From positions 310,001-374,000 of the forward strand of contig OESE01000198.1 in assembly GCA_900240875.1 (NCBI GenBank): 64,000 nucleotides of DNA, given 5' to 3'. The translations under genes were made by a program, and so were the position numbers. Positions 21,262-31,588 of the stretch are shown here, piece after piece. This stretch comes from Crithidia expoeki. Lineage: Eukaryota; Euglenozoa; Kinetoplastea; Trypanosomatida; Trypanosomatidae. The notes beneath the pieces are model-generated. The model saw nothing but the letters and a program-made list of their open reading frames with translations, was not told where the DNA came from and did no database searches. Position 1 is the first letter of the stretch. Each line of letters opens with the position of its first letter.

Positions 21262-21771
21262 ATGTCCCAGCAGATGACCACCCCCCAGCAGCAGCAGCCC
21301 CAGCAGGCATACAACCCTGAGCCGGAGGCGCTGCGCAACCTGATGGTGAACTACATCCCGACCACGGTGGACGAGATGCAGCTGCGCCAGCTGTTCGAGC
21401 GCTTCGGCCCGATCGAGAGCGTGAAGATTGTGTGCGACCGCGACACGCGCCAGAGCCGCGGCTACGGGTTCGTGAAGTACCAGTCGGCTGCGAGCGCGCA
21501 GCAGGCTGTGAACGAGCTGAACGGGTTCAACATCCTGAACAAGCGCCTGAAGGTTGCGCTTGCTGCGTCGGGCAACCAGCGCCCGCGCAACAACTACGGC
21601 AACCAGCAGCAGATGGCGCAGGGTGTTCCCCCGCAGGCGAGCTACTACCCGGGCAACTTTGCGCCTGCTGGCTACGCGCAGCCGAACCCTTACGCGCAGC
21701 CGCAGATGATGGCCGCCGCCATGCCGCAGCAGTACATGATGCCGCAGCCTACCCAGCAGCCGCGTCAGTAA
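21262..21771 (+). CDS. UBP1/2-like: UBP-type single-RRM RNA-binding protein, copy 1
   Basis: 169 residues. A short Gln/Pro-rich N-terminus is followed by one RRM at about 27-104, with RNP2 'LMVNYI' (27-32) and RNP1 'RGYGFVKY' (66-73). A tail rich in Gln, Asn, Pro, Met and Tyr follows, a prion-like composition. The closest match I know is the UBP1/UBP2 pair of Trypanosoma cruzi and T. brucei, cytoplasmic proteins that bind U-rich 3'UTR elements and control mRNA stability. It differs from the other copies at residue 7 (Thr instead of Pro) and carries Ser127. Unlike copies 2-4, its sequence just after the stop codon is unrelated to theirs, so it lies at the edge of the duplicated array. Confidence 0.93.
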   Translation: MSQQMTTPQQQQPQQAYNPEPEALRNLMVNYIPTTVDEMQLRQLFERFGPIESVKIVCDRDTRQSRGYGFVKYQSAASAQQAVNELNGFNILNKRLKVALAASGNQRPRNNYGNQQQMAQGVPPQASYYPGNFAPAGYAQPNPYAQPQMMAAAMPQQYMMPQPTQQPRQ

Positions 21772-22750
21772 ATCGGGAACACGTGAGGCCTGTTCTTTGT
21801 GTAAAGATACGCAACGAGAGTGCAGGAAGGAAATCTAAGCAATCACTTGAATAGAGTGAAAGCAAAAACCCACTTTTCCGGCTAGTATCTGTTTATGAAG
21901 TCGCGAAAAAGTGGCTGCGCAGTTAGTGACACGCGTTGTGAATATCTGAGACCGACGAAAAGGGTATGACAGCAAAGTTATTTTGCAAAACTGGCGGCTA
22001 ACCGAGGTGGGAAGACAACACGACGTTCGTTCGACGAAGCACACAACTACGTACGGAGCCACGCCAACTCCTTTCCTTGAGTGTGGGCCCCCATAGGTCC
22101 TGTGCTTCTATTGGAGTAACAGTGGAGAGTCCAGTGTGCTGCGGAGATTACTGTGAATGCGTTTGCTCTCATGCTGCCCCACTTCGGATTCAATGAAAAG
22201 CTTCGTTGCTCCGCTCGCGTACCTGCTTTATGGAACGCGCAAGGTGTTTACCGCGTCGGCGACAACATCGTGGGAAGTAAGACCAAAGCTTTGCCAAAGT
22301 GAAGGTGACCGCTGAGAAACAACGTAAGCTTGAAACAGGCGGGTTTGCAGACACCGAGCGCCTGGTCTCAGCCGCGAACTGCTGAAATGACGAGATGTTT
22401 TTTTTTTCTTTGAAGCTGTCTGTTTTTGTTGTTGCACGTGTTTTATCCGACTGCAGAGGTGTAACAGTGTGAGTGTTAGAGGCGAGTTTTTCTTCGGGTG
22501 CTTTTCAGTGGCGGCTATGGTACCAATCAGCGATGTTGACAGCGGCGCGTGTTTCGGTTTTCGATTTTTAGTATCGAGCATATGCATTAGCGCATTCGCT
22601 GTTTTTATCTGTTTTTTTTTTTTTTGCATTTCTTGCTTAGGCTAAGAAGTTGTACGTGCCTCTGTCTGTGTTCTTTTGGAGCCTTCTTCTTGTGTTCCGC
22701 TTTTGGTTGCCGCCCTCCTTATCTCTGTTTTCGCCTACTTCTTCAAAATG

Positions 22751-22774
22751 CACACACACACACACACACACACA
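22751..22774. repeat. (CA)12 microsatellite
   Basis: Uninterrupted CA dinucleotides, read directly. Confidence 0.92.
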
Positions 22775-24108
22775 TTTATGCAGCGATGATTCATCAGTCG
22801 CCCTTGGTCTTTTCACCTCGTTTCCTCATCCATTGCAAGTAGTCCAAGTCTACTCAGCGCTCCACTGCAATTTCCTTTCGGTTGGATTTTGATTTTTTTT
22901 TCTTTGTTTCGAGGTTTTTAGTGTGTGTGAAATGCACCCGCACTTCGTGCTGTCTTGTCGTTTGGTTCTTTGCTGTCGCTCTATAGCAGCTGAGTTCCAA
23001 CCTGCCCTCTATACCCCTTCTTATTGCCTTCCTTTAGGCTCAGTTTGTTACTCTCACAGTGCAGAAGGAAAAACAGTCGGTAAAAGGAAGACAAACCTAT
23101 TCCAAACACATCTACGCACACGGCGTGTGTGCCTCTGCAACGGCACCGGCATTCTTCAAAAGGAAAAATAAATTAAGCTCCCTTTTCCTGTTTCCTCCCT
23201 CATGAGCTGAATTGCTCCTCACCTCGTTTCGCTTTCCTTTTGGCCACTTAGATAGCTGAAGCAAGTTGGGATTTTGCCCTATTAGCTCTCCTTTTTGTTG
23301 TTGATTACTTCGGAAACGCAGCAACCTAAGCGCGGTTGCAATGGAAGGAGGGCACCAGAGGGTATTCTCCTCCTGATTGTTTCGCTGACAGTTCTCGTTT
23401 CGATCGACTTCACCACGTCCCGGCAAAGCACTCAAAATGACGGAAGAAGTGCCTCTTGTTTTTTACTATATATATTTTTTGCCTTACAGCAAGGCGCACG
23501 GGAGTGTGCACGTGTTGGGGGCCTCCTCTGTTACAAAATGTTGCAGTCGCTTGCGTCAACCTCAACGGCCTACGCCGCCTACAAGACGCAGAGTCGGGTT
23601 TTGTTTTCACGCTCCGTTGAGGTGGTAATGCTGAAATTTCTTTCCTGAGGAGCGAGATGACTTTTGCTAATTCCGATTTCGTTGCTGTATTTGTATATTC
23701 ACGCAGTTCTTTTCGGTTTCGCTATTTTTCTGTGTGTTTCTCTTTTTTGTGTTCTGTCCTCCTCTACTTGTCGTTATGGCAATCTGAAAGCTGCGTTCGC
23801 TCCAGTTATTTTACTTAGTTGTTTTCTCCCTCTCTTTATTTTGCTTTTCACGCATGGTTCCAGCGAGGAAGAAGACAATGCCTCTAAGTAACAGAAGAGA
23901 ATAACTGAAGAACGAGGTGACGCGTTTCTTTTCCTCCTTTACTGCCTGTTGTCTGTCTTCTCCTCCTTCGTGTTCTTTCCTGAATGCGCTTTTTGGCTGT
24001 TGTCCGCTTCTCAGTCAGTGTTATAATGCGAACCGTAATGGCGTGGGCAAGCTTTTCATTTTTCTCGTTAGTGCTTCTCTTTTCTTTCTTCATTCACTTT
24101 TGTTTCGC

Positions 24109-24127
24109 ATATATATATATATATATA
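24109..24127. repeat. (AT)n microsatellite
   Basis: Short uninterrupted AT run, read directly. Confidence 0.85.
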
Positions 24128-24932
24128 CACACGTTTATGTATCTGTGTTCTTGTTTCTTGGTGAAAAATATTTTTCTGTTCCTCTGAACAAGGTCAAACG
24201 CTTCTGTCGGTGTCCTCTTCCACGTTTCCGACACGCATTGAACAACAGCAACAACGAAAAGTACACAACCCAGTACTATAGTGAGATACAGGGCAGTACT
24301 GCTGCAATCGCAAGACCGCTGCATCGCAGCTAAGTTCATTTAGGCAAGTGTGTGAGCGTTGCGAAGAACAGGTTCTAAAAAAAAACGCTGGAGGTAGCTT
24401 TGCAGCAACCGTTGTTGATACGGTTTCGGGGGCGCCGTAACCTTTCATGAAGATCCTGTTGTTTTCCTGCTTTCGTTTTGTTTTCCGGAACGATTGGATC
24501 ACCTACTGGGATTGAGAGGTACGAGCAATACAATACACATGTGGATATAGCACCTCCGCGATCTGCCTGCGGCTGCGTTTTCCGCACTCTGATCCTTTTG
24601 TTTCTTAAACAGAGGCGCTTGAGTGACTCCCCTCCCCTCCCCCAAAGCCAATGTTGTCTCTTGCACAAATCACCGGGGGGCAGACACCGTGCAAACGTAG
24701 ATACTTTGTGCACCGTCTCGTTTCCGTCTCTTTATTGTATTCTTGGACGCTTCCTTCTTTCAGGGACCTTTTACAACGCGCAGCTTCTATTTTTGCTTTC
24801 GACCTTATCTCACACTATCCTTGCTCCTCCTTCTTGGTTTCTACATTTGTACATTCTACTCTAGAACTTTCTCCATTCAGACATTATTTTCCTGTTCCTT
24901 CTTAAAATCTCTCCTTACCTTTCGTTCCAACC

Positions 24933-25442
24933 ATGTCCCAGCAGATGACTCCCCCCCAGCAGCAGCAGCCCCAGCAGGCATACAACCCTGAGCCGGAGGC
25001 GCTGCGCAACCTGATGGTGAACTACATCCCGACCACGGTGGACGAGATGCAGCTGCGCCAGCTGTTCGAGCGCTTCGGCCCGATCGAGAGCGTGAAGATT
25101 GTGTGCGACCGCGACACGCGCCAGAGCCGCGGCTACGGGTTCGTGAAGTACCAGTCGGCTGCGAGCGCGCAGCAGGCTGTGAACGAGCTGAACGGGTTCA
25201 ACATCCTGAACAAGCGCCTGAAGGTTGCGCTTGCTGCGTCGGGCAACCAGCGCCCGCGCAACAACTACGGCAACCAGCAGCAGATGGCGCAGGGTGTTCC
25301 CCCGCAGGCGAGCTACTACCCGGGCAACTTTGCGCCTGCTGGCTACGCGCAGCCGAACCCTTACGCACAGCCGCAGATGATGGCCGCCGCCATGCCGCAG
25401 CAGTACATGATGCCGCAGCCTACCCAGCAGCCGCGTCAGTAA
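24933..25442 (+). CDS. UBP1/2-like: UBP-type single-RRM RNA-binding protein, copy 2
   Basis: 169 residues, same architecture as copy 1: Gln/Pro N-terminus, one RRM (about 27-104) with RNP2 and RNP1 intact, Gln/Pro/Met tail. It has Pro7 and Ser127. At the DNA level it matches copies 3 and 4 almost base for base from the ATG to about 25-50 bases past the stop, where 'aagttggagtgacagggact' is shared. Upstream sequence is unrelated except for 'ccaaccatgtccc'. The sharp borders and near identity indicate recent duplication or ongoing gene conversion restricted to the coding region. Likely role: mRNA stability regulator acting through U-rich 3'UTR elements. Confidence 0.93.
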   Translation: MSQQMTPPQQQQPQQAYNPEPEALRNLMVNYIPTTVDEMQLRQLFERFGPIESVKIVCDRDTRQSRGYGFVKYQSAASAQQAVNELNGFNILNKRLKVALAASGNQRPRNNYGNQQQMAQGVPPQASYYPGNFAPAGYAQPNPYAQPQMMAAAMPQQYMMPQPTQQPRQ

Positions 25443-26437
25443 GTTGGAGTGACAGGGACTTCACGCTTTGTGCGCTGATGCGCTGCTCGAGGCGAACGTG
25501 TGCTACCGTCTTCAACAGTGAAGTCAGCTTTTCTAGTTTTCCCGACTGTTATTTCTGTGAGAAAAGTCGAGGGCGTTTTTAAGTGAAACAAAAAGAAAGG
25601 AAATGCGTACGCTTGTAATGGGTAAAAGTGAAAGTATGAACGATGGTCGCACATTGTTGGGTAGCCCACATGTGTGTGTGAATGTGCGGCGCAGTAACTT
25701 TGCGAGCTGGATCCGCATAATGCGTTTTTCTTCCAAAAGAGGTCGCAAAAGAGTGTAGTGTCAACGGCACTGCTTTACTGTTGCGAAGAAACGTTGGGGG
25801 GGAGCGGAAAAGTGCAGAGGCGATTGTGCAACGAAAGAACTTCATTTGAATGTTGTTTCTTCGGGACTAACTCAAGTTTTTTTTTTTTTAGTGGAAGTCG
25901 ACTGTGTCGTGGCTCCATCATTGGTTGCCAGGGTGTTGTAGGGAAAAAGGTGCTTCTGTCTTCCGTGTTTCTTCTTCAGGTGAACAGGGATGTCTTTGAG
26001 AAGCTGTATGTGTGTGTGAGGCTCAGTGTCTTTGCGTGTGCTTTTCCTGTGGCAAGAGCGTGTTAAACCCCCGTTAGGTTTTCTTCTTTTGCGCGCCCCG
26101 GAGCACTCATCTAATAATCGTACCGACAAGTTTTCACGTACGTGTGTGTTTATAGCTTTCACTTGTTCCGTTGTCTTGAAATTGGTTTTTGAACTAGAGC
26201 GATAAGTAAATCGGTACGTTTTGGTTGCTCTACAGTGCTTTCGCTTCCCCATTAATGCATCTTTTTTGTTTTTGTTGTTATCACGCGGAAGTGTCGGGTG
26301 CACGTCGACTCCTCTGCGCTGAAACGGCTCGTTTGTTGAAGTGCTATTGTTGTCGGAGATTGTTTTTCCGTGTGCTGCTTTGATCAAAGAGATACAAGGA
26401 GAACTGTGTTGAACAGCAATATTGGCGCGAAGACAAA

Positions 26438-26580
26438 TTTGAGTAATCAGGTGGAGGCTGAGTTATCTTTCCTGGGTTATGAATAGGGTCCCTTTGATTT
26501 ACCATGCTTTCATGTTTTTGTTTTTCTGACGAGTTTCGTCTTCTTTGTTTCAAATCTGGACGTATACGCACAAGAAGCAA
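26438..26580. repeat. Diverged repeat in UBP 3' regions, instance 1
   Basis: Shares 'gagtaatcagg' + 'ggag', 'tttcctgggttt/a', 'tttgattt' and 'tttcatgtttt' in the same order with 29508-29645, at moderate identity by eye. It looks like the remains of an older duplication of the whole UBP unit. Confidence 0.65.
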
Positions 26581-27000
26581 ACGTCATACCCACAATCACA
26601 TGCTGAGGCACTGAACACTGCTTCCGACTTCCTTGGCTGTTTAACAGACGCCTTTTTTCCTTTATTTGCTCTGAACGTACGCACGACTTCGAGGTGGCAA
26701 CAAGAGCATCAAAAAAGAAGAAAAATACATATCTTGATGTGCGCTGTGTTTCTTCAGCACGCGCCCCCGCCACAGACCACGAATGAGAGTTAAGACGCTG
26801 CCATCGTTCTCCTTTTCCATGACAAGTAACTTAATAGGCCTGAATCAAGAGAGAAACGCATGGTTTTGCGAGCACGTTTTTCCTTCTGTTTTTGAAATCA
26901 GATTTCATTCACCGTTTCTCGGCAAGGCTCCTGAAGTGGAACACGTTAGTCTGGAGTACAAGCTTGTTATCTTCTTAATCAGCATACATTCGTCTTTCTT

Positions 27001-27363
27001 TTTGAACGCAGCTGGCTATCATGGGCCAACAAGTGCAAGTTTCTGAGCGGCGTGCCACCAACCCTGCAATACGCAGGGTAGCTGACAAAAGCATCCCTTT
27101 CTCCCATTCATTCGGGTCAGTGGTGGCTGCGATCAACACGCTGAGAACTCTTGCTTTGTAAATAGTGTGGGCCCTCATCGACAACTACACAGTGATTAAG
27201 TCGTTGTTGGTGGTGCCTTCGCACTGCACCCATGTGTGCCAACGTAAACACCCCGCCGTACGTGCACCTATGCTTTATATACTGTCTACCCTGACCTCAG
27301 TGTCGCGTGCGTTCGTTTTTATTTCTCCCGCGTGAAAACTCGAAAGAGAAAACGAAGTACAAG
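27001..27363. repeat. 363-bp perfect direct repeat, instance 1
   Basis: Reading both copies side by side, I find no mismatch and no gap against 30106-30468. Flanks on either side are dissimilar, and I see no target-site duplication or tRNA-like B box, so it does not look like a SINE. The block begins 20 bases before an ATG and ends about 200 bases after the TAA of a 46-codon ORF. It contains the perfect hairpin 'accctgcaatacgcagggt' at 27061-27079. Confidence 0.9.
27021..27161 (+). CDS. Candidate small protein gene (46 aa), copy 1
   Basis: 46 codons beginning 'MGQQVQVSERRATNPAIRRV' and ending 'VVAAINTLRTLAL' before TAA: a basic first half and a hydrophobic end. I recognise no family. A pyrimidine tract ('cgtctttctttttgaacgcag') ending in AG lies just before the ATG, as expected for a trans-spliced gene, and an in-frame TGA at 27003 blocks extension upstream. 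It lies in an identical 363-bp block present twice; since the flanks inside the block are identical too, the duplication alone does not prove coding. A complementary-strand ORF also covers it but runs against the transcription unit. Alternative: a conserved 3'UTR element of the UBP mRNA. Confidence 0.4.
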   Translation: MGQQVQVSERRATNPAIRRVADKSIPFSHSFGSVVAAINTLRTLAL

Positions 27364-27971
27364 AAAAGGTGCATCGAAGTACTCGCTTGAATCTTTGGCT
27401 TTGCAACTGCCATTAGGCGAAAGTTGCATTATGGCTCTTCTTCCGGTGCCATGTGGGCGTGAGCTGGCGAGGCAAAGCAAAGGTGACTTTCGCGATCATC
27501 CAGATGCCCAGCCTTCAGCACTCAAAGTGCCGCTGCGTGGACCAGTTCAGCTTTCCTTGAGTCTTTGACGATTTGCGTTGCTGACGGCACAAAGTTTCCT
27601 TACAGGTGGAGGCTGCTGTTTGCAAACACAAGGTCAGCTTTTCTTTTTCAGTCTCCCGAAGCTGTTTTCTTCCCACCCAAAAAAAAAAAAGAGGAAGAAG
27701 ACATTTGGTGAACTCCCGAGGTGTTTTGCTGCCGTGCATCTAATACTCCCCTCCTCCCCCATTTCTGATTCCCTTGCTGCTCTGTTCATCTTGTGTGCGC
27801 TGGGGAATAACCATACCACCAACGTCAACTCCACTTTGCCCTTTTAATTCAACCGCGCCCTCCCACAGTTTTGAGATTCCTTTTTTGTTTCTCCTTTCTT
27901 CTTTCCATATCTTCTCTTCTATCCCTCCGTTTTAAAAGAAAAAAAAAACTACTCACCTCCTTTTTCCAACC

Positions 27972-28481
27972 ATGTCCCAGCAGATGACTCCCCCCCAGCA
28001 GCAGCAGCCCCAGCAGGCATACAACCCTGAGCCGGAGGCGCTGCGCAACCTGATGGTGAACTACATCCCGACCACGGTGGACGAGATGCAGCTGCGCCAG
28101 CTGTTCGAGCGCTTCGGCCCGATCGAGAGCGTGAAGATTGTGTGCGACCGCGACACGCGCCAGAGCCGCGGCTACGGGTTCGTGAAGTACCAGTCGGCTG
28201 CGAGCGCGCAGCAGGCTGTGAACGAGCTGAACGGGTTCAACATCCTGAACAAGCGCCTGAAGGTTGCGCTTGCTGCGTCGGGCAACCAGCGCCCGCGCAA
28301 CAACTACGGCAACCAGCAGCAGATGGCGCAGGGTGTTCCCCCGCAGGCGAACTACTACCCGGGCAACTTTGCGCCTGCTGGCTACGCGCAGCCGAACCCT
28401 TACGCGCAGCCGCAGATGATGGCCGCCGCCATGCCGCAGCAGTACATGATGCCGCAGCCTACCCAGCAGCCGCGTCAGTAA
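27972..28481 (+). CDS. UBP1/2-like: UBP-type single-RRM RNA-binding protein, copy 3
   Basis: 169 residues, identical to copy 4 at protein level (Pro7, Asn127) and one residue from copy 2. The RRM at about 27-104 has both RNP motifs intact, and the Gln/Pro/Met-rich tail is as in the other copies. The start codon follows 'ccttttttccaacc', a clear pyrimidine tract. The 3' border of identity with copy 2 runs about 50 bases past the stop ('ctttgtgcgctgatgcgctgc'), further than with copy 4. Predicted cytoplasmic regulator of mRNAs with U-rich elements; tandem identity probably raises dosage. Confidence 0.93.
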   Translation: MSQQMTPPQQQQPQQAYNPEPEALRNLMVNYIPTTVDEMQLRQLFERFGPIESVKIVCDRDTRQSRGYGFVKYQSAASAQQAVNELNGFNILNKRLKVALAASGNQRPRNNYGNQQQMAQGVPPQANYYPGNFAPAGYAQPNPYAQPQMMAAAMPQQYMMPQPTQQPRQ

Positions 28482-29507
28482 GTTGGAGTGACAGGGACTT
28501 CACGCTTTGTGCGCTGATGCGCTGCCCTAGGCAAACGTATAGTATCTTCAATAGTGGTAGCGGCCTTCTTCCCGATACACCTTCAGAAAACCCAAAAAAG
28601 ATGTGAAGCAAAGAAGGTGCATCGTCGAAGCAAGAGCATAGAAAAATGAGGGGTAAATAAAGCGACATCTGAGGCAACGGCAAGTAGCACGCGCGTGTGT
28701 GTGCGCGCACGGCTGCGGGTTGGCGTTTCTTTTTTTGTGTTGTTCAAGGAGGGGGTGGATTTTCGAAATTAAGTTGTTTTAAAAGCAGTTCGTCAAGGCC
28801 TTGTTCAGACGGCGTGGTGCAGGCTCTTCGAGGGTTTTGGTCATTCTTGCGCTCAATCGAGGACTGCGAATTGAACCTGGACGAACTTTCTTCCTTGTTC
28901 GTAGTGTCAGTTGTTCTGCGTGTAGTTCAATGTGCGTCACCTACAAGTCATTTTTTTTTTCTTTTCCTCCTTTTCAAGTTCCAAACGTTTGGTGTACTTC
29001 CCGTTTTCTCGCTTGTCAACGTATGCAATTCTTTTTATGGTGCGGGGGTGGGGCACTCTGCGTCGGTGAGAAACGGTGAGGAGGCACATTGAGTGAAGCT
29101 TGTGTAAGTGCCGGTGGAGAGAGTGTCCGCTTTTTTCCAATTTACGCGCAGACGTATCTAATAAAAGAAAGTTGCATTGCTTTTCATCTTTTTACGTGAG
29201 GCCGCGTGGTGTTTTCTTCTAGTGTTTTGCTTTCTCCTCTCGTCGTCTTGAGAGTTGCCGTCGCACGTCGACCCTTCGTGCTGAGATGACTCGTCTGCGT
29301 CGCTGTCGTCTTTGTCACGTATCGTTTTCGTATGAGAAGAGGACTGAACTTGCTTGTAAACCGGTGCGGTGGTTGCATCGGATGTGCTACGCAACTCCTA
29401 CTGTTTCTCTTGCATGCGTGGTGCGTAGGCTCTTGATTACAACTTGAGAGCTTCATCATTTCGCGCAGGGGCTGTGGAGCAGCGAGTGACAGCGGTACGG
29501 CTGCAGA

Positions 29508-29645
29508 CTTGAGTAATCAGGCGGAGAACGAGCTGTTTTTCCTGGGTTTAGAATAACGTCTTTTTGATTTCCTGTTCTTTCATGTTTTCATTACTGATTT
29601 CCTCTTTCTCGTTTCACACTTAGAAGTACACGTACATGAAGAAAG
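29508..29645. repeat. Diverged repeat in UBP 3' regions, instance 2
   Basis: Matches 26438-26580 in order and spacing of several short words, and part of it ('gggtttagaataac') matches 32810-32890. Confidence 0.65.
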
Positions 29646-30105
29646 GAAGCACACGGATGTTCAGATACGCATATTGCCTGGCGTATACACTGAAAACACG
29701 ACGAGGCGTTTCGCGTTGCCCTTTCTTCTATTTGCCGGCAAAAGAGAAAGCTCCGCCCGTCACGTCTCCCGCGATTCCCCCCTTTTTTTTTGTTATCCCT
29801 TCACTGTGCCTACGGCTTTCGTAATTGACACGGAGTGCAGTGACGTCAATTGAGATGGATGTTTGGTAGAAGGCGGCTTTGAAATTACAAAACGGTGAGT
29901 ATGTCGCAACGGACGTCCTCTAAACACACAAACATACACAAGTGAGCTCAGAAGTACTGTTTGAGCTTCTTTTTAGGTAGTAATTAGAGAACAAAGCTGA
30001 ACTTAAGGTGCTGATTTCCAACTCACCGTACTACTATTCAGAAAGCCAAAAAAAAAAACCAGCTGTACATCTAAGTGACCACCCTTTTTTCTTTTTTTAT
30101 TTTAG

Positions 30106-30468
30106 TTTGAACGCAGCTGGCTATCATGGGCCAACAAGTGCAAGTTTCTGAGCGGCGTGCCACCAACCCTGCAATACGCAGGGTAGCTGACAAAAGCATC
30201 CCTTTCTCCCATTCATTCGGGTCAGTGGTGGCTGCGATCAACACGCTGAGAACTCTTGCTTTGTAAATAGTGTGGGCCCTCATCGACAACTACACAGTGA
30301 TTAAGTCGTTGTTGGTGGTGCCTTCGCACTGCACCCATGTGTGCCAACGTAAACACCCCGCCGTACGTGCACCTATGCTTTATATACTGTCTACCCTGAC
30401 CTCAGTGTCGCGTGCGTTCGTTTTTATTTCTCCCGCGTGAAAACTCGAAAGAGAAAACGAAGTACAAG
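30106..30468. repeat. 363-bp perfect direct repeat, instance 2
   Basis: Identical by eye to 27001-27363. Preceded by a different but equally pyrimidine-rich stretch ('cttttttctttttttatttt'), followed by unrelated sequence. Confidence 0.9.
30126..30266 (+). CDS. Candidate small protein gene (46 aa), copy 2
   Basis: Same 46-codon ORF as at 27021, within the identical block. The upstream pyrimidine tract here is a different sequence but has the same property and also ends in AG ahead of the ATG. That a splice-like signal is present in front of both copies although the sequence outside the block differs is the main argument for a real transcript start here. No known homologue. Confidence 0.4.
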   Translation: MGQQVQVSERRATNPAIRRVADKSIPFSHSFGSVVAAINTLRTLAL

Positions 30469-31078
30469 TTAATTCATCAGCTACTACTGCTTTGCGCGAG
30501 AACAAGCAGTGACTCATTTGCAATGGCGTAGTTAAAGTAGAGCAAACGACAAAGGGGATGAAACCTATTTGCTGTTTTGCACTTCAGAGCTTTAGTAAGA
30601 GGTTGGTAGGAGGGAAAAATCCACAACTGTTTATTTGAAGTGGAGGACTCAGACTGACAGCTGCACTGCTATGAAGCGCTTGACAGTAGAGCTCACTTCA
30701 TGATAAGAGTGTCTTCAAAAGGCGACAGAGAGGAAATAAGACAACGTGTACAAAACTTGTGCGACAGCTGCCTATCGCCAGAGCCCCGCACGATTTCTTG
30801 GTAGCACTTGAATCTAGCTGTGCCAGCAGCTGACTCCATCAGCTTTCTTTCCTTTTTGCTCTACACCTCGTTGATCATTTCTCTTCTATTAACCTGGGAC
30901 CTGCATTTTGTTACACAACATCGGAATACTCACTTTTCCCCGATACGATTACACCCATTCTGTCCACAATTCACAAATTCATCAGTTTAACTCCTACTCT
31001 CACTCCTCCCAGTTTGCGCTTACACTTCTCTTTCCTATTTTGCCCTTTTCACCCAAACCCCCATCTCCCTTTCAAACC

Positions 31079-31588
31079 ATGTCCCAGCAGATGACTCCCC
31101 CCCAGCAGCAGCAGCCCCAGCAGGCATACAACCCTGAGCCGGAGGCGCTGCGCAACCTGATGGTGAACTACATCCCGACCACGGTGGACGAGATGCAGCT
31201 GCGCCAGCTGTTCGAGCGCTTCGGCCCGATCGAGAGCGTGAAGATTGTGTGCGACCGCGACACGCGCCAGAGCCGCGGCTACGGGTTCGTGAAGTACCAG
31301 TCGGCTGCGAGCGCGCAGCAGGCTGTGAACGAGCTGAACGGGTTCAACATCCTGAACAAGCGCCTGAAGGTTGCGCTTGCTGCGTCGGGCAACCAGCGCC
31401 CGCGCAACAACTACGGCAACCAGCAGCAGATGGCGCAGGGTGTTCCCCCGCAGGCGAACTACTACCCGGGCAACTTTGCGCCTGCTGGCTACGCGCAGCC
31501 GAACCCTTACGCGCAGCCGCAGATGATGGCCGCCGCCATGCCGCAGCAGTACATGATGCCGCAGCCTACCCAGCAGCCGCGTCAGTAA
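31079..31588 (+). CDS. UBP1/2-like: UBP-type single-RRM RNA-binding protein, copy 4
   Basis: 169 residues from the Met that begins 'MSQQMTPPQQQQ'. The frame is open for 57 codons upstream, but that part is a CT-rich leader and is not conserved in the other copies, so I take the internal Met as the start. The protein equals copy 3 (Asn127). The RRM is complete, with RNP2 'LMVNYI' and RNP1 'RGYGFVKY'. Identity with copies 2 and 3 ends about 30 bases after the stop ('gggacttcacg'). It is the last gene of the array. Confidence 0.93.
   Translation: MSQQMTPPQQQQPQQAYNPEPEALRNLMVNYIPTTVDEMQLRQLFERFGPIESVKIVCDRDTRQSRGYGFVKYQSAASAQQAVNELNGFNILNKRLKVALAASGNQRPRNNYGNQQQMAQGVPPQANYYPGNFAPAGYAQPNPYAQPQMMAAAMPQQYMMPQPTQQPRQ

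Larger units (their letters stand above)
21772..24932. other. 3.2 kb spacer between UBP copies 1 and 2
   Basis: No gene recognised. Contains (CA)12 at 22751-22774, an AT run at about 24109-24127 and many T-rich tracts. It lacks the 363-bp block found in the next two intervals and its length and sequence differ from them, so it is not part of the same tandem unit. Confidence 0.6.
25443..27971. other. Spacer between UBP copies 2 and 3; contains duplicated block
   Basis: Contains a diverged element shared with the next two intervals (about 26438-26580) and the 363-bp block at 27001-27363. Pyrimidine tracts at 27880-27960 precede copy 3. Apart from the 46-codon ORF at 27021, annotated separately, no gene is apparent. 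Confidence 0.65.
28482..31078. other. Spacer between UBP copies 3 and 4; contains duplicated block
   Basis: Carries the older diverged element (29508-29645) and the second 363-bp block (30106-30468). Spacing of the two blocks (3105 bases) equals the gene-to-gene distance of copies 3 and 4 (3107 bases) within two bases. The last 150 bases before copy 4 are CT-rich. Confidence 0.65.

Noticed and set aside
26975-27184. Minus-strand ORF inside the 363-bp block, also present at 30071-30289
   Set aside because: Its repetition follows from the DNA being identical; it opposes the transcription unit, and its tail beyond the block differs between copies.
27001-30468. 363-bp block as a SINE or other mobile element
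   Set aside because: No target-site duplication, no Pol III A/B boxes seen, no consistent A-tail, and spacing equal to the tandem gene unit, which fits unit duplication better.
30908-31078. 57-residue N-terminal extension of UBP copy 4
   Set aside because: CT-rich leader absent from the other three identical proteins; the internal Met matches their start.
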